A DNA stretch of 64,000 bases from Maribacter antarcticus DSM 21422 (lineage in GTDB: Bacteria; Bacteroidota; Bacteroidia; Flavobacteriales; Flavobacteriaceae). The DNA lies in contig NZ_KK211214.1 of assembly GCF_000621125.1 (NCBI RefSeq), positions 685,300-749,299 on the forward strand, in the 5' to 3' direction. The notes under the pieces were generated by a model. It ran no database searches and was not told the DNA's origin. It saw only the letters and a list, made by a program, of their open reading frames with translations. The position numbers were made by a program, and so were the translations under genes. Below, piece by piece: positions 55,301 to 63,870 of the stretch (positions are counted from its first letter, which is position 1; each line of letters opens with the position of its first letter).

Positions 55301-58300
55301 GACTTCCTCCAGTTGCTGAAGCTTCTAAAGTGCCACCCGTATTAAAACAGGTGTAGTCTGCTATTTGAGTTAATTGAGGTACAATAGGAGCGGGGGCGGT
55401 TACTGTAGCTTGGAAGTCTGTAATACAAGAATTATCAGCTGCTTTACGTACTTCAATTGTATATACGGCGGCAGCAAAGGTTGCTGGTGTAGTAACTGGA
55501 GATACTAAAGAAGTCGTCCAAGTAGCACCACTATCCGTAGAGTATTCAAAACCTGTTGTAGTATCAAAATTGGCAACTTCAAATCGTATAGCCCCATCCG
55601 CACTTGTGCTGCAGCTTGGGTCTATTGTGCTAAGTAAACTAGCTACAAAGGCTTGCCCTGTTTCGACCAAGACAGTAATGTCTGTAGTTTTTTCACAAAT
55701 TTCAGGTGCTTGCGAAGCTTGTATATCGTCTAGTATTAATTCATTACCATCATCACTGAGTTGACTACTCCTTAAGACGATACTAATAACTGTATTTGCA
55801 CCAGGATTTAATGTTGCTGCTCTCGCATGCCAATCGTTTGCATTATTATTTTTTGGTATTTCATTCGTTGCAAAACTGCTTAGAACGTTACCAGAGGTGT
55901 CTACTAATTCTATTAAAATTTCTGGATTGTTACCAACAGAACCTGTCTGTCGCAAATTGTAAGCCCAGAATGAGATATCAATATCCCTATTTGGAAGTAC
56001 TTCTATAGTAGTCCTGTTCCAAACAATACTGTTCGTGCCAACTAGATTATTACTCGGGTTTATAGCGAGGAATCGTCCGTCTGCTAGCGCAGAATGGTCA
56101 TTTGGATTTCGGTAGGCGGGAATTGGATTGGTAACGTTATTGGTTACCGAGTATTCGCCGTCTACTAAGATACCAGCAGGACCTAGATTACAGCTTGTGG
56201 TGCTGCCATCTTGGGGTTCATAGCAATAGCCTGGTCCAACTTCCCCAATTTGAGTATTTGGTCCTGTTCCAAAATTCTCAAAGAATAAGGTGCTTTGGTT
56301 AGGCGCAATACTCCCAGTATAACCAACAGTTATGGTTTGGGTTCCTACAGCTACATTAGTAAATGTATTATTATCCACTGGTGCGTTCAACGTACCGTTT
56401 AAGGAATAGGTGTAATTAAAATCCGAGGTATTGGATGGAGTCATGGTGATAGTGCCCGTTCCAGTGCAATCATAGTCTACGGCTTGACTAAAACTAGGCT
56501 CTGCAATAGGATTTGGAACAGTAATATCCATATCATAAGTACATCCTAAGTTGTCTCTTAATACCAATTGATAAGAACCGGACAATAATCGTAGTTCGTC
56601 TGTAAATCCAAAAGTACTACCTCCGTCAAAACTAAATTCATACGGTGCTTGACCTCCATTTGGATTCAAAATTTTCACCAATGCGCCGTTTGGGTCGCAA
56701 AAGGCATCTTCTATAATGGAAGGAGAAGCTGTTAAACGGAATGGTTGGGTGACTTCATAATCTAAAGTCTCAACGCAACCTACACCTCCGTTATCGCTGC
56801 TGTCCATCACTGTAATTGTAAAGAAACCTGCTGCAAGATTGTAAAAAGTATCCGTGGTTTGGTAGTTCACTCCTCCATCTAAACTATATCGATATGGAGC
56901 TGTCCCACCAGTAACATTCACGGTAAGATTGGCTGTGCCAGAATCTGCACAGGTAATTGTTGTATTTGAGGCTGTTATTACTGGGTTGCCTAAATCTTCA
57001 ATTGTGATACTATTTGATACCGCAAAGCATCCGTTGCTATCAATTACTACGAATTCGTAATCACCAGCATCAGTACTATCGCGAAATAAAACGTTTGGTG
57101 TGCTTTGTAAATCTGCTGCGGGTATATCTGATGGATTTGCATATAAGTCAACCCCATCTTTACTCCAAATAGCCATTTGGTAGGTAGTGTTTGGTGCACC
57201 CCCGCTTGGTGTTAAGGTAGCAATACCAGAGGCACAAGTTATGTTTTGTGAGTTAGTTGCTATCAACCTTACGTCAGGCGTATCGTTAACGACTATTTGT
57301 TGTGAATCCAAACAGCCATCATCTGTTCGCGTTACAACAATATAGTTATTTGGATTCACATTGGAGAATACATGGGTGTCATTATTCAAGGCAGGTTGAC
57401 TGCTTACTAATGACCCAAGGCCTCCATTGCTTCCATCATCCAAACGAAGTTCATAACTGTAGTTAGGTACTACATTTAAGACCTGTATGCTGATAGTTCC
57501 AAGTTGATTACAATCTGCGGGAGTTGTGGTTATATTTACTTGAAAATCAAGCTCTTGAATACCAATATCTGCTGTTTCAAACAAACAATTACCGGAAAAA
57601 CAAAGTGTATCATTATAAATTACACCCGTACTAAAGCCAATTGCGCCACCTGTAGAAAGCATTTTTCCTTCGATACTTGTATTTGCGCCTGAGGTACAGG
57701 CTCCGCCATGGGAAAGAAATGTTCCTTTCAATTTTGCGTCAGCACCTATACTAATTGCACCAGTGGTGACTCCTGCTCCACCAAGCCAAAAAACGTTACA
57801 ACGCTTCGTTCCATTAGTTAAGATTACTTTTGACTGTGCTGCTACTGTAAATGCCCCTGCAAACTTGAAAACAAATATTGCATCTGGATTGTTTTGACCG
57901 TCTAAGGTTATAGCTCCTGCTAAAGATCCTGCTGCTGCTATCGAATAAACCCCGGAATTTAGCGTTTCTCCACTTCCAAAAGCGGGCGTGTGTGCAGTTT
58001 CCGTATTGGGTAACGCCATAAGTGAATTATAAGCGTTATCTACGTCTATGACTGCTTGTGCTGTAACAGCGTCTTCAGTGAAAAGCGTTCCTGGAGTGCC
58101 GTCATTACTCGTATGAGTTGAAGTTCCAAAACCACTTATAGCACCATTATTTGTACCAATATCACCAACGATACTAGATGTAGAAGTATTTGACACAGCA
58201 CCAATACTAGTAAAAAATGCAAAATCTTTAAGACTTCCTAAAATATCTAAAGCATCAACAGGTGCGCAATCATTTGAACATGTCTCACCACCAGCTCCTA

Positions 58301-61300
58301 TAGGTTCCCCAGTCGAAGGATCTAATTGGGTAACTTGTACCTTATACGTTCCATTATTAACTATATTGAAGTCAGGACCGTTGTTAGCGGAGAAAGGAAC
58401 AATAATATTGCCATTAATAGCATCTACTAGTTGGAAACCATAACCAGAACCTACATTGGTAATACGAATAGAACCATCGGTAGTACAAACAATGTCTTCC
58501 GCTGTATAAGTAACATCCAATTCATTCTTGAAGACATTAAAATAGAAACGACTAAAACAACCGTTTTGGTAATTGATTACTACCCTATATTCACCACTTT
58601 CCGATACCGTAAAATTATCCTGAGTTACTCCAGTACTCCAGGTACAGGTCCCATTTTTGTTGGCACAATCATCGCCAGTACTACTGCAGCTATTCGCATT
58701 TAATTTTTGCCAAACTATACTTTGGGCATCTGTTATTCCCAATTGAATAGTCGCTTCATCATCAACGCCACACAAGAATATTTTAGTTAGATTATCGCCA
58801 TCTATGGAACAGGTTACAATTTCACCTTGCAAATCGTTGTCTGGATTATTATCTGTATTTACTTGATTGAAGTAGTCTTCGATTGGGTTGGTTTGTGTCG
58901 ACCCAAAACCTTCTACTTTTATTTGTTCTGCCAAATTTGGACAGCTACCGTTGCTAGATTTTTCAACAATGTAATCTCCAACTGTCGTTACTAAAAGGGT
59001 GCTCGGGTCATTATCCGGGTCACCATCATTAATCGAGGTCTCACTGCCGTCAACTTGGCCGTTACCATTAGCGTCCAATACCCAGTTATAGGTCGTGAAT
59101 CCAGAACCTGCTGCCAAAATAACATTGTCACCACATAACTGGACAGTTCTTGCTTGGTTACAGTTAGATAGGTCGTTAAAAATAGAATTATTCGCTATGT
59201 TTCGTGTTTGTGGGCATCCTGATATGGAATTAGATCCGTTTTCATCTGTAAAAGTGCCGTTGTTCAAAACGCCTTGATACGTAGAAAAGGCATTGTTTTC
59301 CAAACTAGAAGAACATGCAGCTACAAAATCAGAACAGTTTAATGCAATAGTAACTTCTATCCTTACGCTATACTCAGGATCGCCAACCTCTACTAAATCA
59401 TTTGGAATAGTGAGGGTTAGTGTTTGGCTAGGCAAATCAAATGAAGGTATAACATTTGGTGCGTTTGATATATCAACACTATTATAGGTGACGTTATCTG
59501 GTAAAATATTCCGTATGGTGTAATTCGTAGCATTGTCATCTCCCGTGTTTTGAAAACGAAGTACATATTCTAAAGTTTGTCCAAGACTTACATCTTGTCC
59601 GTTTATATCCGAACCTCCTAAATCTTCGGAGGTATTGCCAAGTATGATTTCTGGAGCAAAAACCTTAATGTAAGATGCAGCTATAACACTACCATCTGGA
59701 TTAACAGCTGGAGGACCTGAAGCATATTCGCCTCCGTCACCGCCATCGGCATTAAGGTCTTTGTAATATTCGTTTGCATCACTACAGCCATCACCATCGC
59801 TGTCAAGGTCTAAGTTGTCTGGAATACCATCATTGTTTGTATCACTGCAGACTGGAACATCAGCGATTGTTACTTGAATATCATCTATTAAGTTTCCAAC
59901 GGATAAGCTTCCGTTTGCTGTTGAAACGGCCTCAAAAATAAATGTAGTATTTACCTGACCAGCTGGCACCGTGTAAAACCCGGAATAATAGCCCCAAGCA
60001 TCATTATCATCACTCATGGTCGCTTGGACTGTAGCTGATGCCAAATCTGCGCCTATTCGAACCCGCATAACGTCTACACCTGCTCTACCTCTATGTCTTA
60101 AAGACCAAGCCATCACTGTACCAGGTGTCAAACAAAGGTTTTGGTAAAGTGCGGAGTTTTGGTTGGCATTAAGTTCTGCAAATTGATTACCATCAAAAGC
60201 TGGAACGCCTAAAAAACCGTCTGACCACAATTCAATTCTGCCATCTGTGGCCGTGGTTGACCAGCCTTCAATTGCGCTTTCATGCAAAATGCGGTAGGAA
60301 TTATTAGGAATTATTGGATTCTCAAAACTTTCGTTTACTATAGGTTCAAAGCAAATATCTACGAAACATTCATCGTCATCATAAATACCATCGTTATCAT
60401 CATCTACATCTGTAATATCAATTACACCATCATTATCATAATCATTATGAATGGTTATTCTGGCAGAAGGGGTATCCTCTGTTATGTTTATATCGACTTG
60501 GTCTTGTGTATGGGTTATCGTGTTAATTAAACCGATAAGAGGAAGGGTATCAATTTCATCTCCTCTTACTGTAAGAAGCAAAACAGCTGTTCCACCACCA
60601 TCTAAGGTACCGATATTCCATGTGCTACCACTCCAAGTTCCTGTAGTAGTTGATGCAGATACAAAGGTGAGCCCTGATGGTAAATTATCTGTAATTTGAA
60701 GATTAGTTAATGGAACAGTACTAAAATTTTTCACCTCTAACGAAAAAGTTGCAGTTTCTCCTTCTATTATTTCTGGTTTGTCTATTGATTTGTTGATTAC
60801 CACATCTGAATCGCAATAGTAAGCGGAAATTGTTTGGGAATCGTAGGTACATGGACCTTTGGTTCCGCTACAATAAAAATCACCAGCTTTTGATGGCTGA
60901 AAACTTGGGCCGTTCTCTCCTGGGATTAAAACTCCATCTTCATACCATTCATAGGCGTCAAAATTACCTGTAACTTCAAGAATATCGGCATTCGGTAAAC
61001 AACCGCCACCCCCTCTAATTTCTAAATTTACAACAGGTACGGTATCAAAACCGGAAAAGTATCCTGCAACGCCTCTCGCACCGCTATATCCAAAAAATCC
61101 AACTGCCATTGGCCCTGTAGATTGTACACTAATATTACCACTAAGGTTTGGTATGAAAAATGTCTTCCAATCTGAAGATCCTGCTACAGGAACCGAAGCC
61201 GGTAATGGTATAGTGGAAGCATCATTGCTTACCACAATATTTTCATCGGGAGTATTTACCGCTGCGATAATGGTTAAACCACCAGTTACATTAGTGCCCG

Positions 61301-62438
61301 CCATGTTTCTTATATCTGGAATATTGTCCATTACATCTGGCAACAAACAGTTTACCGGTGCAACAAAGTTTAAACCTTGTGTGTAGGCGGTGCTAGCTCC
61401 AGCCATACATTGGTAGGCATAGACATCTTTAGACGTTTCAATTAGCATGTTTGCTCCTACCGTAGTTGAAGAGTAAAAGCTGCTTGGCACCTCAAAATAA
61501 TCGCCATTGTTAAGCGTTGCAGTCGCAGTTATAGAGCCATTAATGAAGATTTGGGTATTATCTGCAACGGCTATTAATAGCGGAAATTCCGTCCATCCAT
61601 TTGCATTTCCGTTTCCTCTAACAAAAACATATTCTTTTCCTAATCGGTTTTCTGGTACGGGTTGGTCAATTCCGGCATCACGGTTACTCGCACCTGTTTG
61701 TCTACCAAAGTTCATGGAACCGTTACTAATCACAATATCTTTATCCGAAATGATGGATGCTCCAATCCAACCTTGGCTATTTGCTACTGTTGGTGAATTA
61801 CCTACGTAGTTTTCAAAAACAAAAGATTCGTTAGCGTTTAGTGTTACGGTATATGTGTCGGCTGTAATTCCTGCTACATTATTCCCTAATCTAAATTCAC
61901 AGTCGGGGTCATAACCAGAAAGGGTTACTGTGGTGTTATTCTCGGTCGCCATTATCCCTAAAGTATTGGATTTAGAAGGATGTTTTCCTAGATTGGGTAC
62001 ACCGCCCCATTTAAAACTGGTTCCCATGGCTACTCTACCTTTGGACGTAAGTGACGCTGATTGGGCATTACTACTACCTCTATAATTCACGTAGAATTTA
62101 TTATTACTTGGAGACTCAAAACGAAGCCCGCTATTGCTTAAAACAATTCCGGTATTGGCATTAGTAACCAAGGTAATATTGTTATCACCATTACCTAAAG
62201 TGTAGACCGCAGGAGAAACATTTGAAATATTAAAAGTTGCAATTACAGTCGTATTGGTACCACGGTATGCATTTACCGTAAAAGTTGTAGGTTCTGGCGT
62301 AGAAAGATAAATCGCTTGTCGGTCAATTGCTTGTTTATTTTGACCTTGCTTCATGGGTGGTAAATAGTGAAGATCGCTTAGCTGTGCATGCCCAACAAAT
62401 GCAAAAAAAACTGCCAGTATTAAAAGTATCTTTTTCAT
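49377..62438 (-). CDS. Giant SprB-repeat adhesin with ice-binding (DUF3494) domain, T9SS type B
   Basis: The 4353-residue secreted protein has, in order: a signal peptide; an IgGFc-binding-like head (about 20-475); an Ig/PKD-like module; DUF11; a type-3 calcium repeat (DYDNDGVIDITDVDDDNDG). Next come a galactose-binding-like domain with FDGNQFAELNAN, a second calcium repeat and a second DUF11. A DUF3494 ice-binding-like domain follows at about 1394-1613 (GDIGTNNGAISGFG, PDAIFVFKFAGAFTVA, KCNVFWLGGAG-type motif). After that comes a long run of SprB-like repeats of 80-100 residues (pattern TPSGGxxxYxYxF, GTAPYxYSxDG). One repeat around 2047-2250 carries another galactose-binding-like insertion. 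The type B sorting tail FFTPNGDGQNDIW ends the protein. SprB-type adhesins ride on the gliding motor; ice or surface attachment is inferred. Confidence 0.92.
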   Translation of the reverse strand: MKKILLILAVFFAFVGHAQLSDLHYLPPMKQGQNKQAIDRQAIYLSTPEPTTFTVNAYRGTNTTVIATFNISNVSPAVYTLGNGDNNITLVTNANTGIVLSNSGLRFESPSNNKFYVNYRGSSNAQSASLTSKGRVAMGTSFKWGGVPNLGKHPSKSNTLGIMATENNTTVTLSGYDPDCEFRLGNNVAGITADTYTVTLNANESFVFENYVGNSPTVANSQGWIGASIISDKDIVISNGSMNFGRQTGASNRDAGIDQPVPENRLGKEYVFVRGNGNANGWTEFPLLIAVADNTQIFINGSITATATLNNGDYFEVPSSFYSSTTVGANMLIETSKDVYAYQCMAGASTAYTQGLNFVAPVNCLLPDVMDNIPDIRNMAGTNVTGGLTIIAAVNTPDENIVVSNDASTIPLPASVPVAGSSDWKTFFIPNLSGNISVQSTGPMAVGFFGYSGARGVAGYFSGFDTVPVVNLEIRGGGGCLPNADILEVTGNFDAYEWYEDGVLIPGENGPSFQPSKAGDFYCSGTKGPCTYDSQTISAYYCDSDVVINKSIDKPEIIEGETATFSLEVKNFSTVPLTNLQITDNLPSGLTFVSASTTTGTWSGSTWNIGTLDGGGTAVLLLTVRGDEIDTLPLIGLINTITHTQDQVDINITEDTPSARITIHNDYDNDGVIDITDVDDDNDGIYDDDECFVDICFEPIVNESFENPIIPNNSYRILHESAIEGWSTTATDGRIELWSDGFLGVPAFDGNQFAELNANQNSALYQNLCLTPGTVMAWSLRHRGRAGVDVMRVRIGADLASATVQATMSDDNDAWGYYSGFYTVPAGQVNTTFIFEAVSTANGSLSVGNLIDDIQVTIADVPVCSDTNNDGIPDNLDLDSDGDGCSDANEYYKDLNADGGDGGEYASGPPAVNPDGSVIAASYIKVFAPEIILGNTSEDLGGSDINGQDVSLGQTLEYVLRFQNTGDDNATNYTIRNILPDNVTYNSVDISNAPNVIPSFDLPSQTLTLTIPNDLVEVGDPEYSVRIEVTIALNCSDFVAACSSSLENNAFSTYQGVLNNGTFTDENGSNSISGCPQTRNIANNSIFNDLSNCNQARTVQLCGDNVILAAGSGFTTYNWVLDANGNGQVDGSETSINDGDPDNDPSTLLVTTVGDYIVEKSSNGSCPNLAEQIKVEGFGSTQTNPIEDYFNQVNTDNNPDNDLQGEIVTCSIDGDNLTKIFLCGVDDEATIQLGITDAQSIVWQKLNANSCSSTGDDCANKNGTCTWSTGVTQDNFTVSESGEYRVVINYQNGCFSRFYFNVFKNELDVTYTAEDIVCTTDGSIRITNVGSGYGFQLVDAINGNIIVPFSANNGPDFNIVNNGTYKVQVTQLDPSTGEPIGAGGETCSNDCAPVDALDILGSLKDFAFFTSIGAVSNTSTSSIVGDIGTNNGAISGFGTSTHTSNDGTPGTLFTEDAVTAQAVIDVDNAYNSLMALPNTETAHTPAFGSGETLNSGVYSIAAAGSLAGAITLDGQNNPDAIFVFKFAGAFTVAAQSKVILTNGTKRCNVFWLGGAGVTTGAISIGADAKLKGTFLSHGGACTSGANTSIEGKMLSTGGAIGFSTGVIYNDTLCFSGNCLFETADIGIQELDFQVNITTTPADCNQLGTISIQVLNVVPNYSYELRLDDGSNGGLGSLVSSQPALNNDTHVFSNVNPNNYIVVTRTDDGCLDSQQIVVNDTPDVRLIATNSQNITCASGIATLTPSGGAPNTTYQMAIWSKDGVDLYANPSDIPAADLQSTPNVLFRDSTDAGDYEFVVIDSNGCFAVSNSITIEDLGNPVITASNTTITCADSGTANLTVNVTGGTAPYRYSLDGGVNYQTTDTFYNLAAGFFTITVMDSSDNGGVGCVETLDYEVTQPFRLTASPSIIEDAFCDPNGALVKILNPNGGQAPYEFSFDGGSTFGFTDELRLLSGSYQLVLRDNLGCTYDMDITVPNPIAEPSFSQAVDYDCTGTGTITMTPSNTSDFNYTYSLNGTLNAPVDNNTFTNVAVGTQTITVGYTGSIAPNQSTLFFENFGTGPNTQIGEVGPGYCYEPQDGSTTSCNLGPAGILVDGEYSVTNNVTNPIPAYRNPNDHSALADGRFLAINPSNNLVGTNSIVWNRTTIEVLPNRDIDISFWAYNLRQTGSVGNNPEILIELVDTSGNVLSSFATNEIPKNNNANDWHARAATLNPGANTVISIVLRSSQLSDDGNELILDDIQASQAPEICEKTTDITVLVETGQAFVASLLSTIDPSCSTSADGAIRFEVANFDTTTGFEYSTDSGATWTTSLVSPVTTPATFAAAVYTIEVRKAADNSCITDFQATVTAPAPIVPQLTQIADYTCFNTGGTLEASATGGSPIYEYRLEDVGGAEIAAYQTNPRFTNIPDGDYLVRVRDTNGCEALLPLSDAVTIDPPATITFDVAPVACYDGQNNASITILVTAGNGGYTFRISGGAWMTPTPATATDYTFTGLSNGSYDIEVTDSFGCVSPVETVLISPILLAQIDVVDASSCGDGSITATPSGGLGSYVYAFLPTGTAVQDSDFAAANSFSVTNATIGDFDVYVRDNSSTDPYCQFLETRTVASSPVLAFTALPTDAVCFGDDGSIDVNITSGLAPYTYQLVDIDHSTSDATQTGVMSTSKTYFNLTPGAYNVIITDAAGCSVTVNGATIDEPIELTADLESILSDDCAPATGFRFTNYPTTLNGSLQFSYDGGSTWQTSDTFDAPTYTLTSGNAVDPSIRTVDASNNELCRINLPQYIINFPLDDLDISISTVIKNCTELEVTVQGNEGTAPYQYTYTDNPATFNAVTPANPWSTPAKGLSDPEVFAGLIPGRTYVFYVKDANGCIRQSEQNVAELQTNPIDIDAVFQPACSTLDNGQITYTLIDNIAPTELHMRWELYNLSGNIILSSGNGTTSSLAGNIVNYASTINIIDLAPDEYYIVVSEVNSGIDTCISASENLLLEELDPITATLNPFQHISCENPGLILVENIQGGGGTYNYNVSGPGSFTLTGTTDNPIEIPANSLAGLYNVHVRDQYGCSYDLGDVTMNLSANPTINTVVIDNCSAAASVTISATTGAASMVYSLDNGTTYVNNGGIFNNVTPGSYTVFVKDGHGCTDSRAITVNPNLQATASLTQNLGCGTGQEAELTLSISAGSGNYEYEITNTSGTVISRQNMATVSIATLVTTADTYTINIYDVGTSSPECSRSFTVIVPPAVQPSFTAIPTDVTCNNGSDGTIAITENNNGNNPLTYSLVPNNGSFNAATSTYVNLPIGTYSITATAPNGCTTTLNNITVNEPNPITFDLPTVTPFVCSTGNTQDNATITIDLSSIAGGSGVYTRYQFVENGSGTVVQNGTNSSYIFTDIAGGDVMVRAYDENGCVGEQLVNVPAYDALETPTITVDDTISCSNLGEGISIDITSTITNYTSHPGNYEFRMLPTGAFQASNEFPNLQPGSYTFTIRNIATSCEITATHSVADPNTFDITVDKVTDAICFGDDGSITLTMTDATYTGGFTWQIFNSNGTPADRSDDGPAIMNGSSANMGPTASIPVPSGTYIVEVIQDAFPDCSQVRSFSITTPPAALTLDTIERTDAGCSNDRGSASIQPLGGLAPYDIQLTNTITSTVSNATGVNANLFQNLTAGEYSISVTDALGCTETFVNAFELLLPDAINGSISQTTLECQGDTDASLSLALSPRNVSSSYRYILNSYSDVTGGTLLRSTASQVGDTFPNLDAGFYTIEVLDTMGCTFESVITEIVEPIDVNAQLLTTQSIGCLQGATLVLTAEGGTAPYTWSADGSTFNPMNGSNGPDTHEFLSVVAGTYQYYVQDSFNCLSTISNEVGVSTIEDLSVTLNTSAAVINCNGENTASIDAVADGGLGNYQYGLFADASLTNELRPYQTNGLFDNLTEGTYYVSVLSNDCQVTSEVLTITEPEVLVVIPTITDVLCNGDDNGSIVISMEGGTSPYQYAISPNLNQFDEVNSFENLAPGDYSVIVQDSKGCFELIEFTITEPDILEMEVTVTPEYCVGEADGVITIAPTGGTAPYSTSLNSNSSADYTEDLFTYANLTSGDYIVFVKDANGCETNQTVIVAEGVNINATVEVIYDCPDGALGNSIQVTLEDKTERLYLLFALDSTDPNDLQLEPDFTNITPGSHMLTIAHDNGCTRTFLFEVEAFEPLRISLEQQSLNEITVIGAGGREGYTFLFNGVDNGDDNTFYIRETGNYEVTVLDENGCAATANIFMEFIDIEIPNFFTPNGDGQNDIWLPGNIEQFPELFLNIYDRYGRLVFRLKNSPEGWDGFYQDNTLPTGDYWYVIKLNGEDDTREFVGNFTLYR

Positions 62439-62653
62439 TAAATGCTATTCCTTTGGATTATTGTACGCTAAAAAACCAATTTATAGCCGTGTAGGCAACG
62501 TTTTGTTGTCAACCATCGGATTGCTGTTGTGTACAGGGTTTTTTTAATAGGAAGGGTATTTGTAACAGCCCATATTTATGGTCTTTATCCATATGGGGCA
62601 ATTCTATTTGACTTGCCGCTTAATTTGTACCTTTATCGTGAAAATTGATGATT

Positions 62654-63733
62654 ATGGAAGAACGTTTAATGTCCAAGAAAAAACCAGCCTATCCGGTGAA
62701 TAAAAGATTGGACGACTACTTGTCTAACTATAATCGAAAAATCGAGATACCTATCTTCTATGACGATTTACTTCGCTTCGCAGGTTCTGTCGTAGTCTAT
62801 GATAAAAACGACGAGGATACCCTCTGGATAAGGGTATATTATTCTGAATATGATCGAAAGGAGATAGATTATAGCTTAAAGAAGGTATACTCCATTCTAC
62901 ATTCTGATGGAAGCGATAATATTAACCAATATTTGAACGTGGATGCGGTTGATTTCTGCACCTTTGGAAACTCTAAACCTTTTCGAATAAAAATTAGGAA
63001 TATTTTGAACGATAACTTCACTTATTTCTATATCAAAAAGACTGATGCATCCCGAATTTATGGACTGGAATTGGAGCACATGCTCTCCCCGTATAACCTA
63101 AATTTTTTGGTCTATAAGGATACCTTGATAGAAGAGCATATTGCTGGAATACCAGGCGATGAGTTTATAGAAAAAATGTTACCTAAATGTTCTGAATCTG
63201 AGAAATCTCAGCTAGCTAAGGAGTTTGTAAAGTTCAACGAGCGTTGTATGATTAGGCTTTTGGGCGATATGCGAAGCTATAATTATGTTATAGTTCCTGT
63301 ACATGATTTTGACCATGTGGTCTATAGGATTAGAGCAATTGATTTTGACCAACAGTGTTTTGAAGGGAAGCTAAAGGTATACAGACCTCAGTTTTTTAAA
63401 GAAAATTTGCACATGGTTGAACTCGTGGCTAATAAGCTGCGTTCAGATTCTGTAGCCCAGTACAAATTGGAGGAACGCTCTATCGTTGCAAAAAGAATCT
63501 TAAGTTCTGGAAATCGTATAAAAAAGTTAAGGGCTATAGTCAAAACTGATAAAATTTCTACCAAGGAGAACATAATTTTGTTACGTGAGCAAATCTATGA
63601 GCTAACCCTAGACATGGATTTTAAAAAGTGTAGGACAATGGGACAAATTTTAGATTTGGCACTACAATTTGTAAAAAGAAATTATGAGGATGTGAGTATG
63701 AAACAAATTATAGAACACAGTATTAAGATTTGA
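62654..63733 (+). CDS. Conserved flavobacterial protein with kinase-like motifs
   Basis: It is about 359 residues from the ATG at 62654; in-frame starts at 62648 (ATG), 62645 (TTG) and 62669 are alternatives. There is no signal peptide or membrane helix. I do not know a family name, though the sequence looks like a strongly conserved flavobacterial protein. Kinase-like features are present in order: YFYIKK (possible ATP-binding Lys) with a following ELEH Glu, then GDMRSYN, which has the D-x4-N spacing of the catalytic loop, and AIDFDQ like the DFG motif. That suggests a protein-kinase or APH-type fold; activity is unproven. It is divergent from the giant adhesin, with a shared 215-base promoter region. 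Confidence 0.6.
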   Translation: MEERLMSKKKPAYPVNKRLDDYLSNYNRKIEIPIFYDDLLRFAGSVVVYDKNDEDTLWIRVYYSEYDRKEIDYSLKKVYSILHSDGSDNINQYLNVDAVDFCTFGNSKPFRIKIRNILNDNFTYFYIKKTDASRIYGLELEHMLSPYNLNFLVYKDTLIEEHIAGIPGDEFIEKMLPKCSESEKSQLAKEFVKFNERCMIRLLGDMRSYNYVIVPVHDFDHVVYRIRAIDFDQQCFEGKLKVYRPQFFKENLHMVELVANKLRSDSVAQYKLEERSIVAKRILSSGNRIKKLRAIVKTDKISTKENIILLREQIYELTLDMDFKKCRTMGQILDLALQFVKRNYEDVSMKQIIEHSIKI

Positions 63734-63870
63734 GCCAATAGTGAAAAGTAATTGGTAATAATAAGAAGTAATTAGTAAACCGTAAAAGCATCTAAATCAA
63801 AAAAACCAATGTATAAAAACCACTATAATTATTCTTATAGAGGGTCCATGGGTTTTATAAATCTAGTTGC

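Noticed and set aside
49569..61809. Many plus-strand open frames of 60-140 codons inside the adhesin genes
   Set aside because: They are antisense shadows of long repetitive coding sequence with Thr/Gly-rich sense codons. None has family motifs or a start region of its own.
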